A DNA stretch of 64,000 nt from Photobacterium frigidiphilum (GCF_003025615.1 NZ_PYMJ01000034.1:1-64000), one strand, 5' to 3'. Shown: positions 34,789 through 44,242, numbered from the stretch's first letter. The notes: generated by a model from the sequence alone, not told the origin. Numbers and translations are program-made.

Positions 34789-34926
34789 ATGAAACCTTGG
34801 TTTAAATTCATCCCACTTATTATGCTTGTTAGTTACTTCTTTTATTATGATGTTATTGATCCAATGGATAAAAATGCACCTAGTACACAAACAACGATTT
34901 CAGCATCACAAAATTCAGAAAAGTGA
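34789..34926 (+). CDS. Small single-pass membrane protein, 45 aa
   Basis: ATG at 34789 with TTAGGG seven bases upstream. The product MKPWFKFIPLIMLVSYFFYY begins with a short hydrophobic helix, followed by a polar tail DVIDPMDKNAPSTQ. It is short but has a good start signal and a plausible membrane-anchor composition. No family recognised. A strong hairpin terminator lies about 230 bases downstream, possibly belonging to a separate RNA. Confidence 0.6.
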   Translation: MKPWFKFIPLIMLVSYFFYYDVIDPMDKNAPSTQTTISASQNSEK

Positions 34927-35093
34927 TATTTACCTTCAATTACGAAGAGAAACGAAATAAGAACTCAATAAATAGCAACAAATAGCAACCCGTGACTACA
35001 TGCAGAGTTACAAACGTTTAATAATTCTGCATCACATGGACAATCTTACGTTTCAATTTTGTCCATACCTGTAGCACATTGATAGTGGTACGC

Positions 35094-35199
35094 TATACTC
35101 AACAAATGATTCGAAAATCAAAATTCTAATACTCGCTGTATTGAAAACTTCTTCCAAATCACATACCTCCAGTGTATATCGTATGTGATTTGGTTTTTT
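35094..35199 (+). ncRNA. Candidate small RNA with strong terminator
   Basis: A TATACT box at 35094-35099 could start a roughly 94-nt transcript ending in a 13-bp perfect hairpin (CCAAATCACATAC / GTATGTGATTTGG) and TTTTTT at 35194-35199. The hairpin loop begins CTCC, so CCTCC (anti-Shine-Dalgarno) straddles the loop. No ORF lies directly upstream. Alternatively this is a distant terminator of the small gene at 34789. The -35 match is weak. Confidence 0.45.
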
Positions 35200-35337
35200 C
35201 ATTTCCTTCTTTTACTTCTTAAATTACTTTCTAGTCCCTTTGATTCAAATTCTCAGCCTCACCCACAAATGAGAACTATGTGCATTTGCAAGTAATGTGC
35301 GTATAATCATCATACAAATTTGGTTAGGGTTATTTTT

Positions 35338-36354
35338 ATGTCAACCATTCGAGTATTACTTTCTACTTCAACAAACCCTTGGTTTAACTTAGCCGTTGAA
35401 GACAACATCTTCAGGTCTATGTCTAACAAGCAACGTGTTCTCTTTTTATGGCGAAATGCTGATAGTGTTGTTATAGGTCGAGCTCAAAACCCATGGAAAG
35501 AATGTAATACACGAAAGATGGAACAAAATGGTATTACACTTGCGCGCCGTCAAAGCGGTGGCGGTGCCGTTTTTCATGACTTAGGTAATACCAACTTTAC
35601 GTTCATGGCAGGTAAACCAGAATATGATAAAACAGTGTCTACAAATATTGTATTAAACGCGTTGAAGACATTGCATGTAAAGGCTAAATCAACCGGACGA
35701 AATGATCTGGTTATTGAAGATAGCGAAGGGGAACGAAAATTTTCTGGTTCGGCATACCGTGAAACGATGGATAGAGGCTTCCATCATGGCACGTTATTAC
35801 TGAATGCAGATCTAGGACGTCTCGCCAACTATTTACGCCCTGACCCTAAAAAGCTTCAAGCAAAAGGCATCCAATCTGTACGTTCTCGCGTAGCTAATTT
35901 AAACGAGATTAATCCTGAAATTAACCATGACAATGTATGCACTGCTATAATAGATGCTTTCTTTCAGCATTATGGTGAAAAGGTAGAGCCAGAATATATA
36001 TCACCAGAGTCATTACCAGAACTACCCGATTTCACAGAGAAATTTGAGCATCAAAGTAGCTGGCTATGGAATTTTGGGAACACCCCAGAATTTATGCATA
36101 CATTAAGTGAACGCTTTACATGGGGGGGAATTGAATTACATCTCGATATAAAAAAGGCACACATAGTCAAAGCACAAATATTCACAGATAGCCTTAATCC
36201 AACCCCATTAGAAACATTGTCTGAAGCACTTATTGACCAGCCATATAGCATTGATGCTTTTAACAAAGTCATTAACAAAACAGCAAAGGCTTTTCCAGAA
36301 AGCGCCAATGAGTTAGCTGAACTACAAAAATGGCTTACAACCGCGATTGCGTAA
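35338..36354 (+). CDS. lplA: Lipoate-protein ligase A
   Basis: 338 aa from the ATG at 35338 (AGGG eight bases upstream), matching the E. coli LplA length. N-terminal adenylation/transfer domain: NPWFNLAVEDNIF, VVIGRAQNPWKECN, RRQSGGGAVFHDLGNTNFTF, and KFSGSAYRE with the catalytic Lys, then HHGTLL. The C-terminal accessory domain (about 250-338) is present, as in the two-domain enzyme. It activates free lipoate with ATP and attaches it to E2 and GcvH in the cytoplasm. It is monocistronic. Confidence 0.94.
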   Translation: MSTIRVLLSTSTNPWFNLAVEDNIFRSMSNKQRVLFLWRNADSVVIGRAQNPWKECNTRKMEQNGITLARRQSGGGAVFHDLGNTNFTFMAGKPEYDKTVSTNIVLNALKTLHVKAKSTGRNDLVIEDSEGERKFSGSAYRETMDRGFHHGTLLLNADLGRLANYLRPDPKKLQAKGIQSVRSRVANLNEINPEINHDNVCTAIIDAFFQHYGEKVEPEYISPESLPELPDFTEKFEHQSSWLWNFGNTPEFMHTLSERFTWGGIELHLDIKKAHIVKAQIFTDSLNPTPLETLSEALIDQPYSIDAFNKVINKTAKAFPESANELAELQKWLTTAIA

Positions 36355-36380
36355 ATTATAAGAATATTCAGTGCACATAG

Positions 36381-36767
36381 TTACATGTCCCATTCCACTA
36401 TATGCCCTTCATCATAAACGCCATCACTGTATGCGGGTGTATAGTTGATAAAAATATTCTTTTTCGCAACGGGTACATGCTCTGAAATCGTATTGGCAAT
36501 GAGTTCTAACATTGCCATTATCTGTTGCTCAGTATTGAAATTAGGAGCAATTAAATCAACGAGTAATGGATGCGTATTGATTCCTTGAACCTCTGCCACT
36601 TTCCCTGCATGAGAGTAATGCCCTTTCAATAAGTACTCCCACGACACCATAATATGATGGCTCTCTATGCCTGTCGCATCAGCCACTGCTTGCGATAAAT
36701 TACAAACGACTAGTGAAATATCAACGTCACCCTCAAATGGTAACGACTTTATTCTAATCAATGGCAT
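36381..36767 (-). CDS. Tautomerase-superfamily-like hypothetical protein
   Basis: 128 aa. It begins MPLIRIKSLPFEGDVDIS, with a Pro directly after Met as in tautomerase/MIF-like proteins, where Pro1 is the catalytic base. A helix and a strand SHHIMVSWEYL follow, and a second half IANTISEHVPVAKKNIFIN fits a beta-alpha-beta repeat. It is longer than 4-OT monomers, near the MIF and DUF1904 sizes. Substrate unknown and the family assignment tentative. Confidence 0.6.
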   Translation of the reverse strand: MPLIRIKSLPFEGDVDISLVVCNLSQAVADATGIESHHIMVSWEYLLKGHYSHAGKVAEVQGINTHPLLVDLIAPNFNTEQQIMAMLELIANTISEHVPVAKKNIFINYTPAYSDGVYDEGHIVEWDM

Positions 36768-36910
36768 AAAATTCCCCCCTCTCGCATACCGTTTTAATAT
36801 ACGCTTAATAACAATATTAATTATAGAGAAGTGTAATAAAAGCTTGTCGCTTTTTGCCGTATCAAAAACGAGAAAATCATAAATAAGTACAATATAAAAA
36901 CATAAATAGC

Positions 36911-36950
36911 AAAAAAGCCCATCTAGATTATCTCTAAATGGGCTTTTTTA
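36911..36950. terminator. Terminator between CDF gene and tautomerase-like gene
   Basis: AAAAAAGCCCAT / ATGGGCTTTTTTA hairpin, with T-runs on both strands. Confidence 0.88.
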
Positions 36951-36984
36951 CACAATACACTATAAAAATTGAATCATTAAAATT

Positions 36985-37926
36985 CTAATCTTTAGAATTT
37001 TCATCGTGGCATTCATCTTCACCACAACACGGGTTAATCACCCTTTCAGCACAGTTATACGGTTCAATGTGAATAATTACATCAACGACTTCATCAAGCT
37101 GTTTAAGGATATGGCTCTTAAAGTCTTCCGTAATTTCATGAGCCTTATCAACACTCATATCGGGATCAACTAACAGGTGGAAATCGAGTAAAATACTGCT
37201 ACCAGTACGACGACTTCTAATCGCATGAACTTCACGGATATCACTGTTCTCTGCTGCATACTGTTGAATTTTATTTTCAATATCACTATCTGCTTCAGCT
37301 TCTGTGATTTCCATAATCGCTGGCCATAAGATTTCAAAAGCAGCTTTTAAAATCATTGCCGTTACCAATAAAGCGGCTACTTGATCAAGATAATGTAAAT
37401 CAGGCACGAAGTAGTTTGCAATAACCGCAATAGCAACAGGAAGTGAACTCAATGCATCCGAACGGTGATGCCAAGCATTGGCATGCAGGGCACGACTATT
37501 AATTTTCTTCGCTTGAATAACTGTCCAACGATACAGTATTTCTTTAACGAGAATAGAAGCAATCGCAGCACCAAAGGCAAGCATGCCTGGATTGGTTTTT
37601 GCCTCGTTTCCGATAGAGTTAATTGAATCCCAACCTATACCGATACCAACAATAGCGAGAATAACGCCAATGAAAATATTGGTTAGGGTTTCAAAGCGCC
37701 CATGCCCATAGGGATGTTCTTTGTCTGCCGGAGCAGTCCAATACCTTGAGCCAATTAAGATAGCGGTATCTGTTACCAAATCAGAAAAACTATGAACACC
37801 ATCGGCAATCAAAGCTTGGCTACCTGTAATCTTACCTATAGTGATTTTTAACAAGGCTAACGCAACGTTAGCTATCGACCCGACCCATGTGGCTTTACGG
37901 ATCAATTTTAGTGGCACATCAGACAT
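36985..37926 (-). CDS. Cation diffusion facilitator (FieF/CDF-type)
   Basis: 313 aa. Six membrane helices with the CDF metal-site motifs HSFSD (with upstream ALIADG) and HHRSD, plus GHGRFE. A cytoplasmic ferredoxin-like domain (about 215-295) has DFHLLVDPDMSVDKAHEI. It exports divalent cations such as Zn2+ or Fe2+ in exchange for H+. The extreme C-terminus is Cys/His/acid-rich (CCGEDECHDENSKD), which could bind metal. Metal specificity is not certain. Confidence 0.9.
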   Translation of the reverse strand: MSDVPLKLIRKATWVGSIANVALALLKITIGKITGSQALIADGVHSFSDLVTDTAILIGSRYWTAPADKEHPYGHGRFETLTNIFIGVILAIVGIGIGWDSINSIGNEAKTNPGMLAFGAAIASILVKEILYRWTVIQAKKINSRALHANAWHHRSDALSSLPVAIAVIANYFVPDLHYLDQVAALLVTAMILKAAFEILWPAIMEITEAEADSDIENKIQQYAAENSDIREVHAIRSRRTGSSILLDFHLLVDPDMSVDKAHEITEDFKSHILKQLDEVVDVIIHIEPYNCAERVINPCCGEDECHDENSKD

Positions 37927-37959
37927 ACTATTAACTCAAAACTGCTTATATAAAAGGCC

Positions 37960-38098
37960 TATACCCAAATTACTTCAAGGTACTCGTTTCAGCGAGAATA
38001 TGAGATAGTTTGGGAATACGTAAATTTATCATATCTGATTTACAATTTTATTTCTCGTTGAGAATATACCCACTTACCTTAAAGTGATTTGGGTATAC
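37960..38098. repeat. MITE-like inverted-repeat element abutting tag
   Basis: Terminal arms tatacccaaattacttcaag and its near complement ctttaaagtgatttgggtata-like at 38075-38098 bound about 140 bp. An inner pair (ctcgtttcagcgagaat and ctcgttgagaat) is also present. The right arm supplies the last codons and the stop of tag. Confidence 0.7.
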
Positions 38099-38699
38099 GC
38101 TTTGATATTTCATAACAATCACATGAAACTAAATGATCGTTAACCATACCAGTTGCTTGCATTAACGCATAACAGATAGTCTCACCAATAAACTTAAAGC
38201 CTTTTTTCTTCAAGAACTTGCTCATTGCTTTCGATTGTTCTGTTATAGCTGGCACTTGTTCTGGTGTAGTCCATGTATTGACTACTGGCCTGCCATCTAC
38301 AAACTGCCACAATGCCGCTGATAAACTGCCGTATTCTTGTTGTAATGAAAGTGCTGCTTCTGCATTACTGAATACTGAGCGAATCTTATTACGGTGTTTA
38401 ATGACGTCATACTGATTAATAACCTCATCGATATGGGACTCATCATCAAGGTTTTCTGCTTGTTGTTTAACGGCAATTAATGTTTTTAAATCATATTGCT
38501 TAAATGCTTCACGGTATGCCTCTCGGCGTTTCAGTATGGTGTACCAGCTCAAGCCAGCTTGTGCCCCCTCTAAAGTGATAAATTCAAATAAGTACTTATC
38601 ATCAAAATTAGGTTTACCCCACTCTTTATCATGATATTCACGCTCAATGGGATGATTTAATGCCCAAGCGCACGTACGCTTATCCGAAATAGTATCCAT
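38079..38699 (-). CDS. tag: DNA-3-methyladenine glycosylase I
   Basis: 206 aa. CAWALNHPIEREYHDKEWG carries the Cys and His of the zinc site. FEFITLEGAQAGLSWYTIL is the family core, with FIGETICYALMQATGMVNDH and SCDCY at the C-terminus completing the zinc ligands. It removes 3-methyladenine from alkylated DNA in the cytoplasm. The last residues RIPKSL come from an inverted-repeat element, so the C-terminus has been slightly altered or extended without loss of the zinc site. Confidence 0.95.
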   Translation of the reverse strand: MDTISDKRTCAWALNHPIEREYHDKEWGKPNFDDKYLFEFITLEGAQAGLSWYTILKRREAYREAFKQYDLKTLIAVKQQAENLDDESHIDEVINQYDVIKHRNKIRSVFSNAEAALSLQQEYGSLSAALWQFVDGRPVVNTWTTPEQVPAITEQSKAMSKFLKKKGFKFIGETICYALMQATGMVNDHLVSCDCYEISKRIPKSL

Positions 38700-38865
38700 C
38701 TATATTTCCATCTATTTATTTAAATTCTAACGAAAAACAATATTACAACGCGACTCGCTATTAAGCATAAACCCACTATACAAACATCCACCGTACAAAT
38801 GGAATCAAGTTAACAATAATTACGCGTGATTATTCTTTGCGCTTTATCGTTCTTATGTATAATGC

Positions 38866-38886
38866 AAATGATAATGGTTTTCATTA
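38866..38886. promoter_or_regulatory. Fur box upstream of siderophore-interacting protein
   Basis: AAATGATAATGGTTTTCATTA closely matches the Fur consensus (GATAATGATAATCATTATC), 25 bp before the start. Iron repression is predicted. Confidence 0.78.
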
Positions 38887-38910
38887 AGATTAGCGAGAGC
38901 AAGGATACTC

Positions 38911-39732
38911 ATGTCACAGTCAGGTACACCTTTACCCCGTCAACCCGTTCGTCCTTTCTTAGTATCGGTCAAACATGTTATCGATATTACGCCCGCACTG
39001 CGCCGTATTTGCTTTACCAGCCCTTTATTAGCTGATTACCCAGATGTAAGTGGAGGCGCTCACATCAAAATAATGATGGCGCACGGTGAACAAACACTAC
39101 CAGAGCTTCCTACGTTAACCGACAAAGGGCCGCGCTGGTTAGTCCCAGAAGACAAACCACTGATTCGTACATTCAGTGTACGAGCTTTTCGTCGCAACGC
39201 TTGTGAAATCGACATTGATTTTGCTCTACATGCAGACAGCGGCCCTGCAACTCGTTTTGCTCAACAGGCGCAGGAAGGTGATGTACTCGCAATTTCTGGC
39301 CCCGGAGGTCCGCATCCGATGCTACAACCAGCGCGGCATTATTACATGGCTGGCGATCTAACTGCCTTGCCTGCCATCAGTGCAATGATTGAAGACATGC
39401 CAGCTGATAGTGACGGTCATATAGCACTTTTAGTGCCCACCTCTGATGCCATTCAAGATCTGCTAGTACCTGATAAGGTAACACTCACATGGGTGATCGG
39501 TAACTCTGTCGACAGTGACAAACTTACAGTGCCTTTTTTGCAACGTGGTATGGAAAACATCAATAGTTATTTTTGGTTTGGCGGCGAAGAAAATATCGTA
39601 GTGCCATTACGTAATCACGTTCGCCGTAACATGGAGGTTGCTCGAACCGCTATTTATGCCGTGCCTTATTGGCGCGATGGCAAAGATGAAGATGAATACC
39701 ATCAGAATCGCCATACCGTTATGGATAGCTAA
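38911..39732 (+). CDS. Siderophore-interacting protein (ViuB-like ferric reductase)
   Basis: 273 aa of the SIP/ViuB family. The FAD-binding motif is IRTFSVRAF (R-x-F-S, where many members have R-x-Y-T). GDVLAISGPGG, HYYMAGDLTALPAISAMI and YFWFGGEENIVVPLR follow. Members reduce iron bound to catechol siderophores in the cytoplasm to release Fe2+. A clear Fur box precedes it, and a DAHP synthase gene follows on the same strand 82 bp later. Fits the siderophore locus. Confidence 0.9.
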   Translation: MSQSGTPLPRQPVRPFLVSVKHVIDITPALRRICFTSPLLADYPDVSGGAHIKIMMAHGEQTLPELPTLTDKGPRWLVPEDKPLIRTFSVRAFRRNACEIDIDFALHADSGPATRFAQQAQEGDVLAISGPGGPHPMLQPARHYYMAGDLTALPAISAMIEDMPADSDGHIALLVPTSDAIQDLLVPDKVTLTWVIGNSVDSDKLTVPFLQRGMENINSYFWFGGEENIVVPLRNHVRRNMEVARTAIYAVPYWRDGKDEDEYHQNRHTVMDS

Positions 39733-39782
39733 CAATTCAGAATAACAACAAAAACACTACGTACTAAGACGTGAGACTGATG

Positions 39783-39800
39783 TCATTATATTAATGATAA
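39783..39800. promoter_or_regulatory. Possible Fur site before DAHP synthase
   Basis: TCATTATATTAATGATAA contains the inverted half-sites TCATTA/TAATGA, partly matching a Fur box. The neighbouring genes are iron-related. Confidence 0.35.
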
Positions 39801-39814
39801 AGAAGGAATTTAAC

Positions 39815-40897
39815 ATGGCTATTCACCCGTCAGTGATGAGAGCGACGACATGCCGTCGGCTTCCTTCACCGGCAGAACTGCTCAGTGACTACCCGTGCAA
39901 GGCCGACACTGAACACCGCATTATGACGTCACGTAATGATGTGAGGGATATTTTACATGGCAAAGATGATCGGCTTTTGGTCGTGATTGGTCCATGCTCA
40001 ATTCATGACCCAGATGCAGCACTGGCATACGCAAAGCAGCTTAAGCCACTGGTCGAACAGTTTAGTGATCACTTACATATTGTAATGCGAACGTATTTCG
40101 AAAAGCCCCGAACAACAACTGGTTGGAAAGGCTTAATATTCGATCCGCATCTCGACAACAGTAATGACCTTATTACAGGGTTAACAACAGCGCGTCAGTT
40201 AGTACTCGCAATCAATGAACTTGGTGTATCAACCTCAACCGAATTTTTGGATAATACCAGCTTTCTATATTTGGCCGACCTTATGAGCTGGGGAGCCATT
40301 GGCGCCCGCACTACAGAGTCACAAGTTCACCGACAGTTAACCTCGGGCTTACCCTGCCCCGTCGGTTTCAAAAACGGCACCGATGGTAACATTCGTGTTG
40401 CGACAGATGCCATTCTGTCGAGCCAATCCCCTCACTTGTATACCGTTACAGGACACGATGGACATTTATATGCTGTGGAAAGTTCAGGTAATACCGATTG
40501 CCATATCATCCTACGTGGTGGGCAAGAACCTAACTACAGCCCTAGCCATATTCAAGCTGCCAGCAAAGCGCTATACCAAGCCAAGTTACCAGTAAGTATT
40601 ATGGTAGATTGCAGCCATGGAAACAGCCAAAAGCGCCATAAAAACCAACTTGTTGTCGCACAATCGTTGTGTGAACAATTGTCTCAGGGCGAACAAGCAA
40701 TAACGTCAATTATGGTGGAAAGTTTCTTTGAGGAAGGTAATCAAGCAATAAGTGCCAATATGACTTACGGGCAATCGGTAACGGATGCCTGTATCAACTG
40801 GAGCGACACAGAAATATTGCTTAACCAATTTGCCGCTGCCATTGCGACTCGCCGCACATTGTATCAATCGCTCTCGCCAGTCGCCATGCACGGCTAA
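39815..40897 (+). CDS. DAHP synthase dedicated to siderophore synthesis
   Basis: 360 aa from the ATG at 39815 (AAGGA seven bases upstream). The frame also opens at 39794 without a ribosome binding site. Type I AroFGH motifs: VVIGPCSIHDPDAAL, MRTYFEKPRTTTGWKGL, GARTTESQVHR, GFKNGTDG, MVDCSHGNSQK. It condenses PEP and erythrose 4-phosphate, the first step to chorismate. Its place in a catechol locus between SIP and transporter genes parallels DAHP synthases of other Vibrio siderophore clusters, boosting chorismate when iron is short. Feedback sensitivity cannot be read. Confidence 0.92.
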   Translation: MAIHPSVMRATTCRRLPSPAELLSDYPCKADTEHRIMTSRNDVRDILHGKDDRLLVVIGPCSIHDPDAALAYAKQLKPLVEQFSDHLHIVMRTYFEKPRTTTGWKGLIFDPHLDNSNDLITGLTTARQLVLAINELGVSTSTEFLDNTSFLYLADLMSWGAIGARTTESQVHRQLTSGLPCPVGFKNGTDGNIRVATDAILSSQSPHLYTVTGHDGHLYAVESSGNTDCHIILRGGQEPNYSPSHIQAASKALYQAKLPVSIMVDCSHGNSQKRHKNQLVVAQSLCEQLSQGEQAITSIMVESFFEEGNQAISANMTYGQSVTDACINWSDTEILLNQFAAAIATRRTLYQSLSPVAMHG

Positions 40898-40922
40898 GCT
40901 CTAAGCTCTAGAAACAGCATAG

Positions 40923-40983
40923 AAAAAACCTTGCACGCATAACTTTTCAAGATTAGAACGGTTATGCGGGTAAGGTTTTTTAT
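40923..40983. terminator. Bidirectional terminator, DAHP synthase / ABC ATPase
   Basis: AAAAAACCTT...CGCATAAC pairs with GTTATGCG...AAGGTTTTTT across a loop, between convergent genes. Confidence 0.85.
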
Positions 40984-41038
40984 TCTGGATAAACAACAAG
41001 ATCAGAAATCAAGATTGCGAGTAACAATATCGATATTA

Positions 41039-41830
41039 CTACTGCTTCGCATGCATCTTACGACGCGGCACAATCACAGGAGCCTGATCAAACGGGGCAT
41101 ATAATATATCTACATTTGTATCGTATAAGTCATCAATCAAGGTCTTCGTTACCACCTCATTCACCCTACCCGATGCCACCACCGTATTATTACCTATAGC
41201 AATTAATTCATCGCAATAACGAGCTGCCGCGGCTAAATCATGAATCACCAATACCACTGTTTTACCAGACGCTACCATATGGCTAATACTTTCCATCACC
41301 TCAATTTGGTGACCAATATCTAACGCGCTGGTCGGTTCATCTAATAAAATTAAATCGGTGTCTTGTGCCAGTATCATTGCTAGCCAAGCACGCTGCCGTT
41401 GACCGCCAGACAGGCTAGTTACTGGTTGTTGCAAAATGTCTGACAACTGCATCAACTCAATGGCTTGGTTTACTTGCTCGGCATCTTTGTCGTTCCATTG
41501 ATTAAACCAACGTTGATGAGGGTGACGTCCATATTGCACCAACTGTTCCACTGTAATACCCGCTGGGCTAAGTGGATGTTGCGGTAAATAAGCAACCTGC
41601 TTGGCTAGCGCTTTCATCGAGTACTGCGACAACGGCTTTCCCTCAAGGGTAATATTACCGCTGTGGGGTTCCATTTGTTTGGCAATCAATTTCAGTAAGG
41701 TCGATTTTCCACCGCCATTGGGCCCAACAATCCCTACCAATTTCCCTCTATTTAGTTGTATAGATACATTATGGAACACGGACTTTTCATCATAAGAAAA
41801 ACCAATATTGCTCATCGTTAATAAAGTCAT
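41039..41830 (-). CDS. Ferric-siderophore ABC transporter ATPase (FepC-like)
   Basis: 263 aa. Walker A GPNGGGKST, signature LSGGQRQRAWLAMILAQ, Walker B LILLDEPTSALD and switch LVIHDLAAAARYCDE, all of the FecE/FepC type. PQHPLSPAGITVEQLVQYGR is typical of siderophore importers. It drives ferric-siderophore uptake with the two permeases encoded upstream. The start overlaps the permease stop by one base. Last gene of its unit. Confidence 0.92.
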   Translation of the reverse strand: MTLLTMSNIGFSYDEKSVFHNVSIQLNRGKLVGIVGPNGGGKSTLLKLIAKQMEPHSGNITLEGKPLSQYSMKALAKQVAYLPQHPLSPAGITVEQLVQYGRHPHQRWFNQWNDKDAEQVNQAIELMQLSDILQQPVTSLSGGQRQRAWLAMILAQDTDLILLDEPTSALDIGHQIEVMESISHMVASGKTVVLVIHDLAAAARYCDELIAIGNNTVVASGRVNEVVTKTLIDDLYDTNVDILYAPFDQAPVIVPRRKMHAKQ

Positions 41831-42945
41831 TAGTCCGCACTTCCTTTGTCGCGTAATAAGAAAACTAATAGCATAATACCGCCTAAAATACGGGTCATGA
41901 TCCCCGTGGCAACTTCATGCGGATCCGCCAATACCCTTACTAAGGTATCGCTGAACAACAACAACAGCGCCCCAAGCAGCGCAGCACTCCACAGTGGAAC
42001 AATGCGATTCTTGACGCAATACGACGCCAAAATCGGGGCTGCCATCGCAATAAAGACAATTGGCCCACCAATAGCTGTCCCTAGGGCCGCCACCATGATG
42101 GCAAGCATCAAAATGCTAAGCTGCACTCGATTCACATTAATACCCAAGCTTTGCGCGGTACTAACACCTAATCGCAACACATTGAGTTGCCGAGAAAAGT
42201 AAATAATAAAGGGGCATAACAGCAACAAAAGCATGGCTACAGGTAAGCTTGTCGTATAGCCCTGCCCGACAAAATTTCCCATACTCCACATATATACACT
42301 GCTGACATGCACAATAGATTCTGTCGACATCATGAATTCGCCGACCGCTCGCATCAACTCGGACACCCCGATACCAATAACAACGAACAAATACCCTTGC
42401 TCACCAGGGTTCTTACACAATAAAAACAAAATCACGGCTGCGAGCATGGCACCAATGGGGGCAGCCCACCATGGCCATGCACCTACGCTGATATACAAGG
42501 TGAAGAAGGTAATGGCGAGTGTGGCCCCTTCGTTAACCCCTATCATATCGGGTGTCGCCAAACGGTTACGCACCAAGGTTTGAATTAAGCAACCAGATAG
42601 CCCGAGTGCTGCACCTGCAACCACGACCGCAACCACGCGTGGTAAGCGGATTTTAAATACCATGATATTGACCATGCGCGATGCATCGCCAAGGAAAGCT
42701 TGCAATGCCGACAACGGCGTTAATTTTGCAGAGCCAACGCTGACCGCAATCACGATGCCCACCAGCAACATGATCATTAATATGACACTGACGATGACCG
42801 CACGCTTTTCAACCAAAAGGTTATATTGCCCACACTGTAACCGCCATTTTCCCGTAGGCGTTATTACAGGTGAGGTTGAAGTTAATGTTAACGAAGATAA
42901 AGACTGTGCTGCTTGCTCAGTGGAAAGTGAATGTTCGTGTGACAT
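41830..42945 (-). CDS. Ferric-siderophore ABC permease (FepG-like)
   Basis: 371 aa. About nine to ten membrane helices of the FecCD family: FKIRLPRVVAVVVAGAALGL, SGCLIQTLVRNRLATPDMIG, ALGTAIGGPIVFIAMAAPIL, LVRVLADPHEVATGIMTRIL. The roughly 60-residue N-terminal extension (STEQAAQSLSSLTLTSTSP) is longer than usual and may include non-native sequence. It pairs with the other permease to form the channel. It lies 10 bases after the upstream permease. Confidence 0.92.
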   Translation of the reverse strand: MSHEHSLSTEQAAQSLSSLTLTSTSPVITPTGKWRLQCGQYNLLVEKRAVIVSVILMIMLLVGIVIAVSVGSAKLTPLSALQAFLGDASRMVNIMVFKIRLPRVVAVVVAGAALGLSGCLIQTLVRNRLATPDMIGVNEGATLAITFFTLYISVGAWPWWAAPIGAMLAAVILFLLCKNPGEQGYLFVVIGIGVSELMRAVGEFMMSTESIVHVSSVYMWSMGNFVGQGYTTSLPVAMLLLLLCPFIIYFSRQLNVLRLGVSTAQSLGINVNRVQLSILMLAIMVAALGTAIGGPIVFIAMAAPILASYCVKNRIVPLWSAALLGALLLLFSDTLVRVLADPHEVATGIMTRILGGIMLLVFLLRDKGSAD

Positions 42946-42955
42946 AAAAACGCTC

Positions 42956-43972
42956 CTATTTCACAGCTAACAAAGTGCGGAAGCCACCGCGGTGCACAAC
43001 TGCAATTAAGACGGGCGCCCCAATCAAGGCTAAGATCACCCCATTAGGCATTTCAAACGGTTGAATTAACCAACGTGCGAGAATATCGGCGATAAAGAGA
43101 AAAATAACACCAAAAAGTGCCGAAAAAACCACTTGTAATGACAAAGCGACAGGTTCAACCATACGTGCACAATAAGCTGAAAGAAATCCGACAAAACTGA
43201 TAGGACCCGCTACCGAGATGGCACAAGCTGTAAATAAGGTAGAAGCAATCAGCACCCCAATACGCACCACATTGGTATTAATACCCAATGATTTGGCTTG
43301 CTGTTCACCTAATTGCATCAAGGTTAATTGACGAGTTAAAGCAAAAGTTAATACCACGGCCACCACTAAGAATGGCAAGATCATCAACATCGCCCCCATT
43401 TCAGCAGCAGCCAATGAACCTAGATTCCAAAAGCGAAATTGATCAAGTACCACTTGGTTCGACAACAACACATAATTCGATAGGCCGCCAAACGTAGCAC
43501 TAAGAGCAACACCAACGAGAATCAATTTCAATGGATGCGATTTACCCACAAGGTGGCCAATGATCAACACCACAGTATTACCTGCCAGCGCACCTAAGCC
43601 AGACCATACTAAATAACCTTGGGTCGATTCCACATCAAAGTAAGTCAGCCCGATAACCAACCCAAGTACAGCCCCCGCATTAACACCAAGCAAACCCGGC
43701 TCTGCCAGTGGGTTACGCGTCGCACTTTGCAGTAATGAAGCTGCCAACGCTAAACTAACTCCGACAATAACAGCACACAAGGTGCGTGGAATACGTAAAG
43801 TATCCATCACCATGGCCAGTTGCGCGTCTGATGCCAGTAATGGAGAGCCTGTTAGATAACCGAATGCATCACTAAACCCATAGATACCAGCCCCAACCGA
43901 CAACGACAACAACACTAAAAAGAAGACTGCTGCCAAGCAACTTCCGAGGCCAATAAGGTGCGATTTTGTCAC
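42956..43972 (-). CDS. Ferric-siderophore ABC permease (FepD-like)
   Basis: 338 aa FecCD permease: LRIPRTLCAVIVGVSLALAA, LLQSATRNPLAEPGLLGVN, CAISVAGPISFVGFLSAYCA, RWLIQPFEMPNGVILALIGA. First gene of the permease-permease-ATPase unit, divergent from the binding-protein gene. The promoter region should be iron-controlled. Confidence 0.92.
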   Translation of the reverse strand: MTKSHLIGLGSCLAAVFFLVLLSLSVGAGIYGFSDAFGYLTGSPLLASDAQLAMVMDTLRIPRTLCAVIVGVSLALAASLLQSATRNPLAEPGLLGVNAGAVLGLVIGLTYFDVESTQGYLVWSGLGALAGNTVVLIIGHLVGKSHPLKLILVGVALSATFGGLSNYVLLSNQVVLDQFRFWNLGSLAAAEMGAMLMILPFLVVAVVLTFALTRQLTLMQLGEQQAKSLGINTNVVRIGVLIASTLFTACAISVAGPISFVGFLSAYCARMVEPVALSLQVVFSALFGVIFLFIADILARWLIQPFEMPNGVILALIGAPVLIAVVHRGGFRTLLAVK

Positions 43973-44072
43973 AACGTTAACTCCCTTTAATCAATTTTAC
44001 TCACGTGCTAATGACACGTGTAATCCTTGCAAGCACGCATAATAACAATGAGCCTAACCTATGAATAGATCT

Positions 44073-44091
44073 AAATAAAAATAGTTATCAA
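44073..44091. promoter_or_regulatory. Possible Fur site in the permease / binding-protein intergenic region
   Basis: The reverse complement TTGATAACTATTTTTATTT matches the Fur consensus at about two thirds of positions. It lies 100 bp from the permease start and about 150 bp from the binding-protein start. The match is only moderate. Confidence 0.35.
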
Positions 44092-44242
44092 TCTCTTTCT
44101 CATATATTATCAAAATCTATCAATCGCACCCCTTCTCTCATAGCGTGCCAATTTTTGTTAGTGCATTCAAAGGCTAATAACGTGAGACGTGTTTGTTTGT
44201 GATGGGGTGTATTCATGATGAAGTTTGAAATAAGGGATGATG

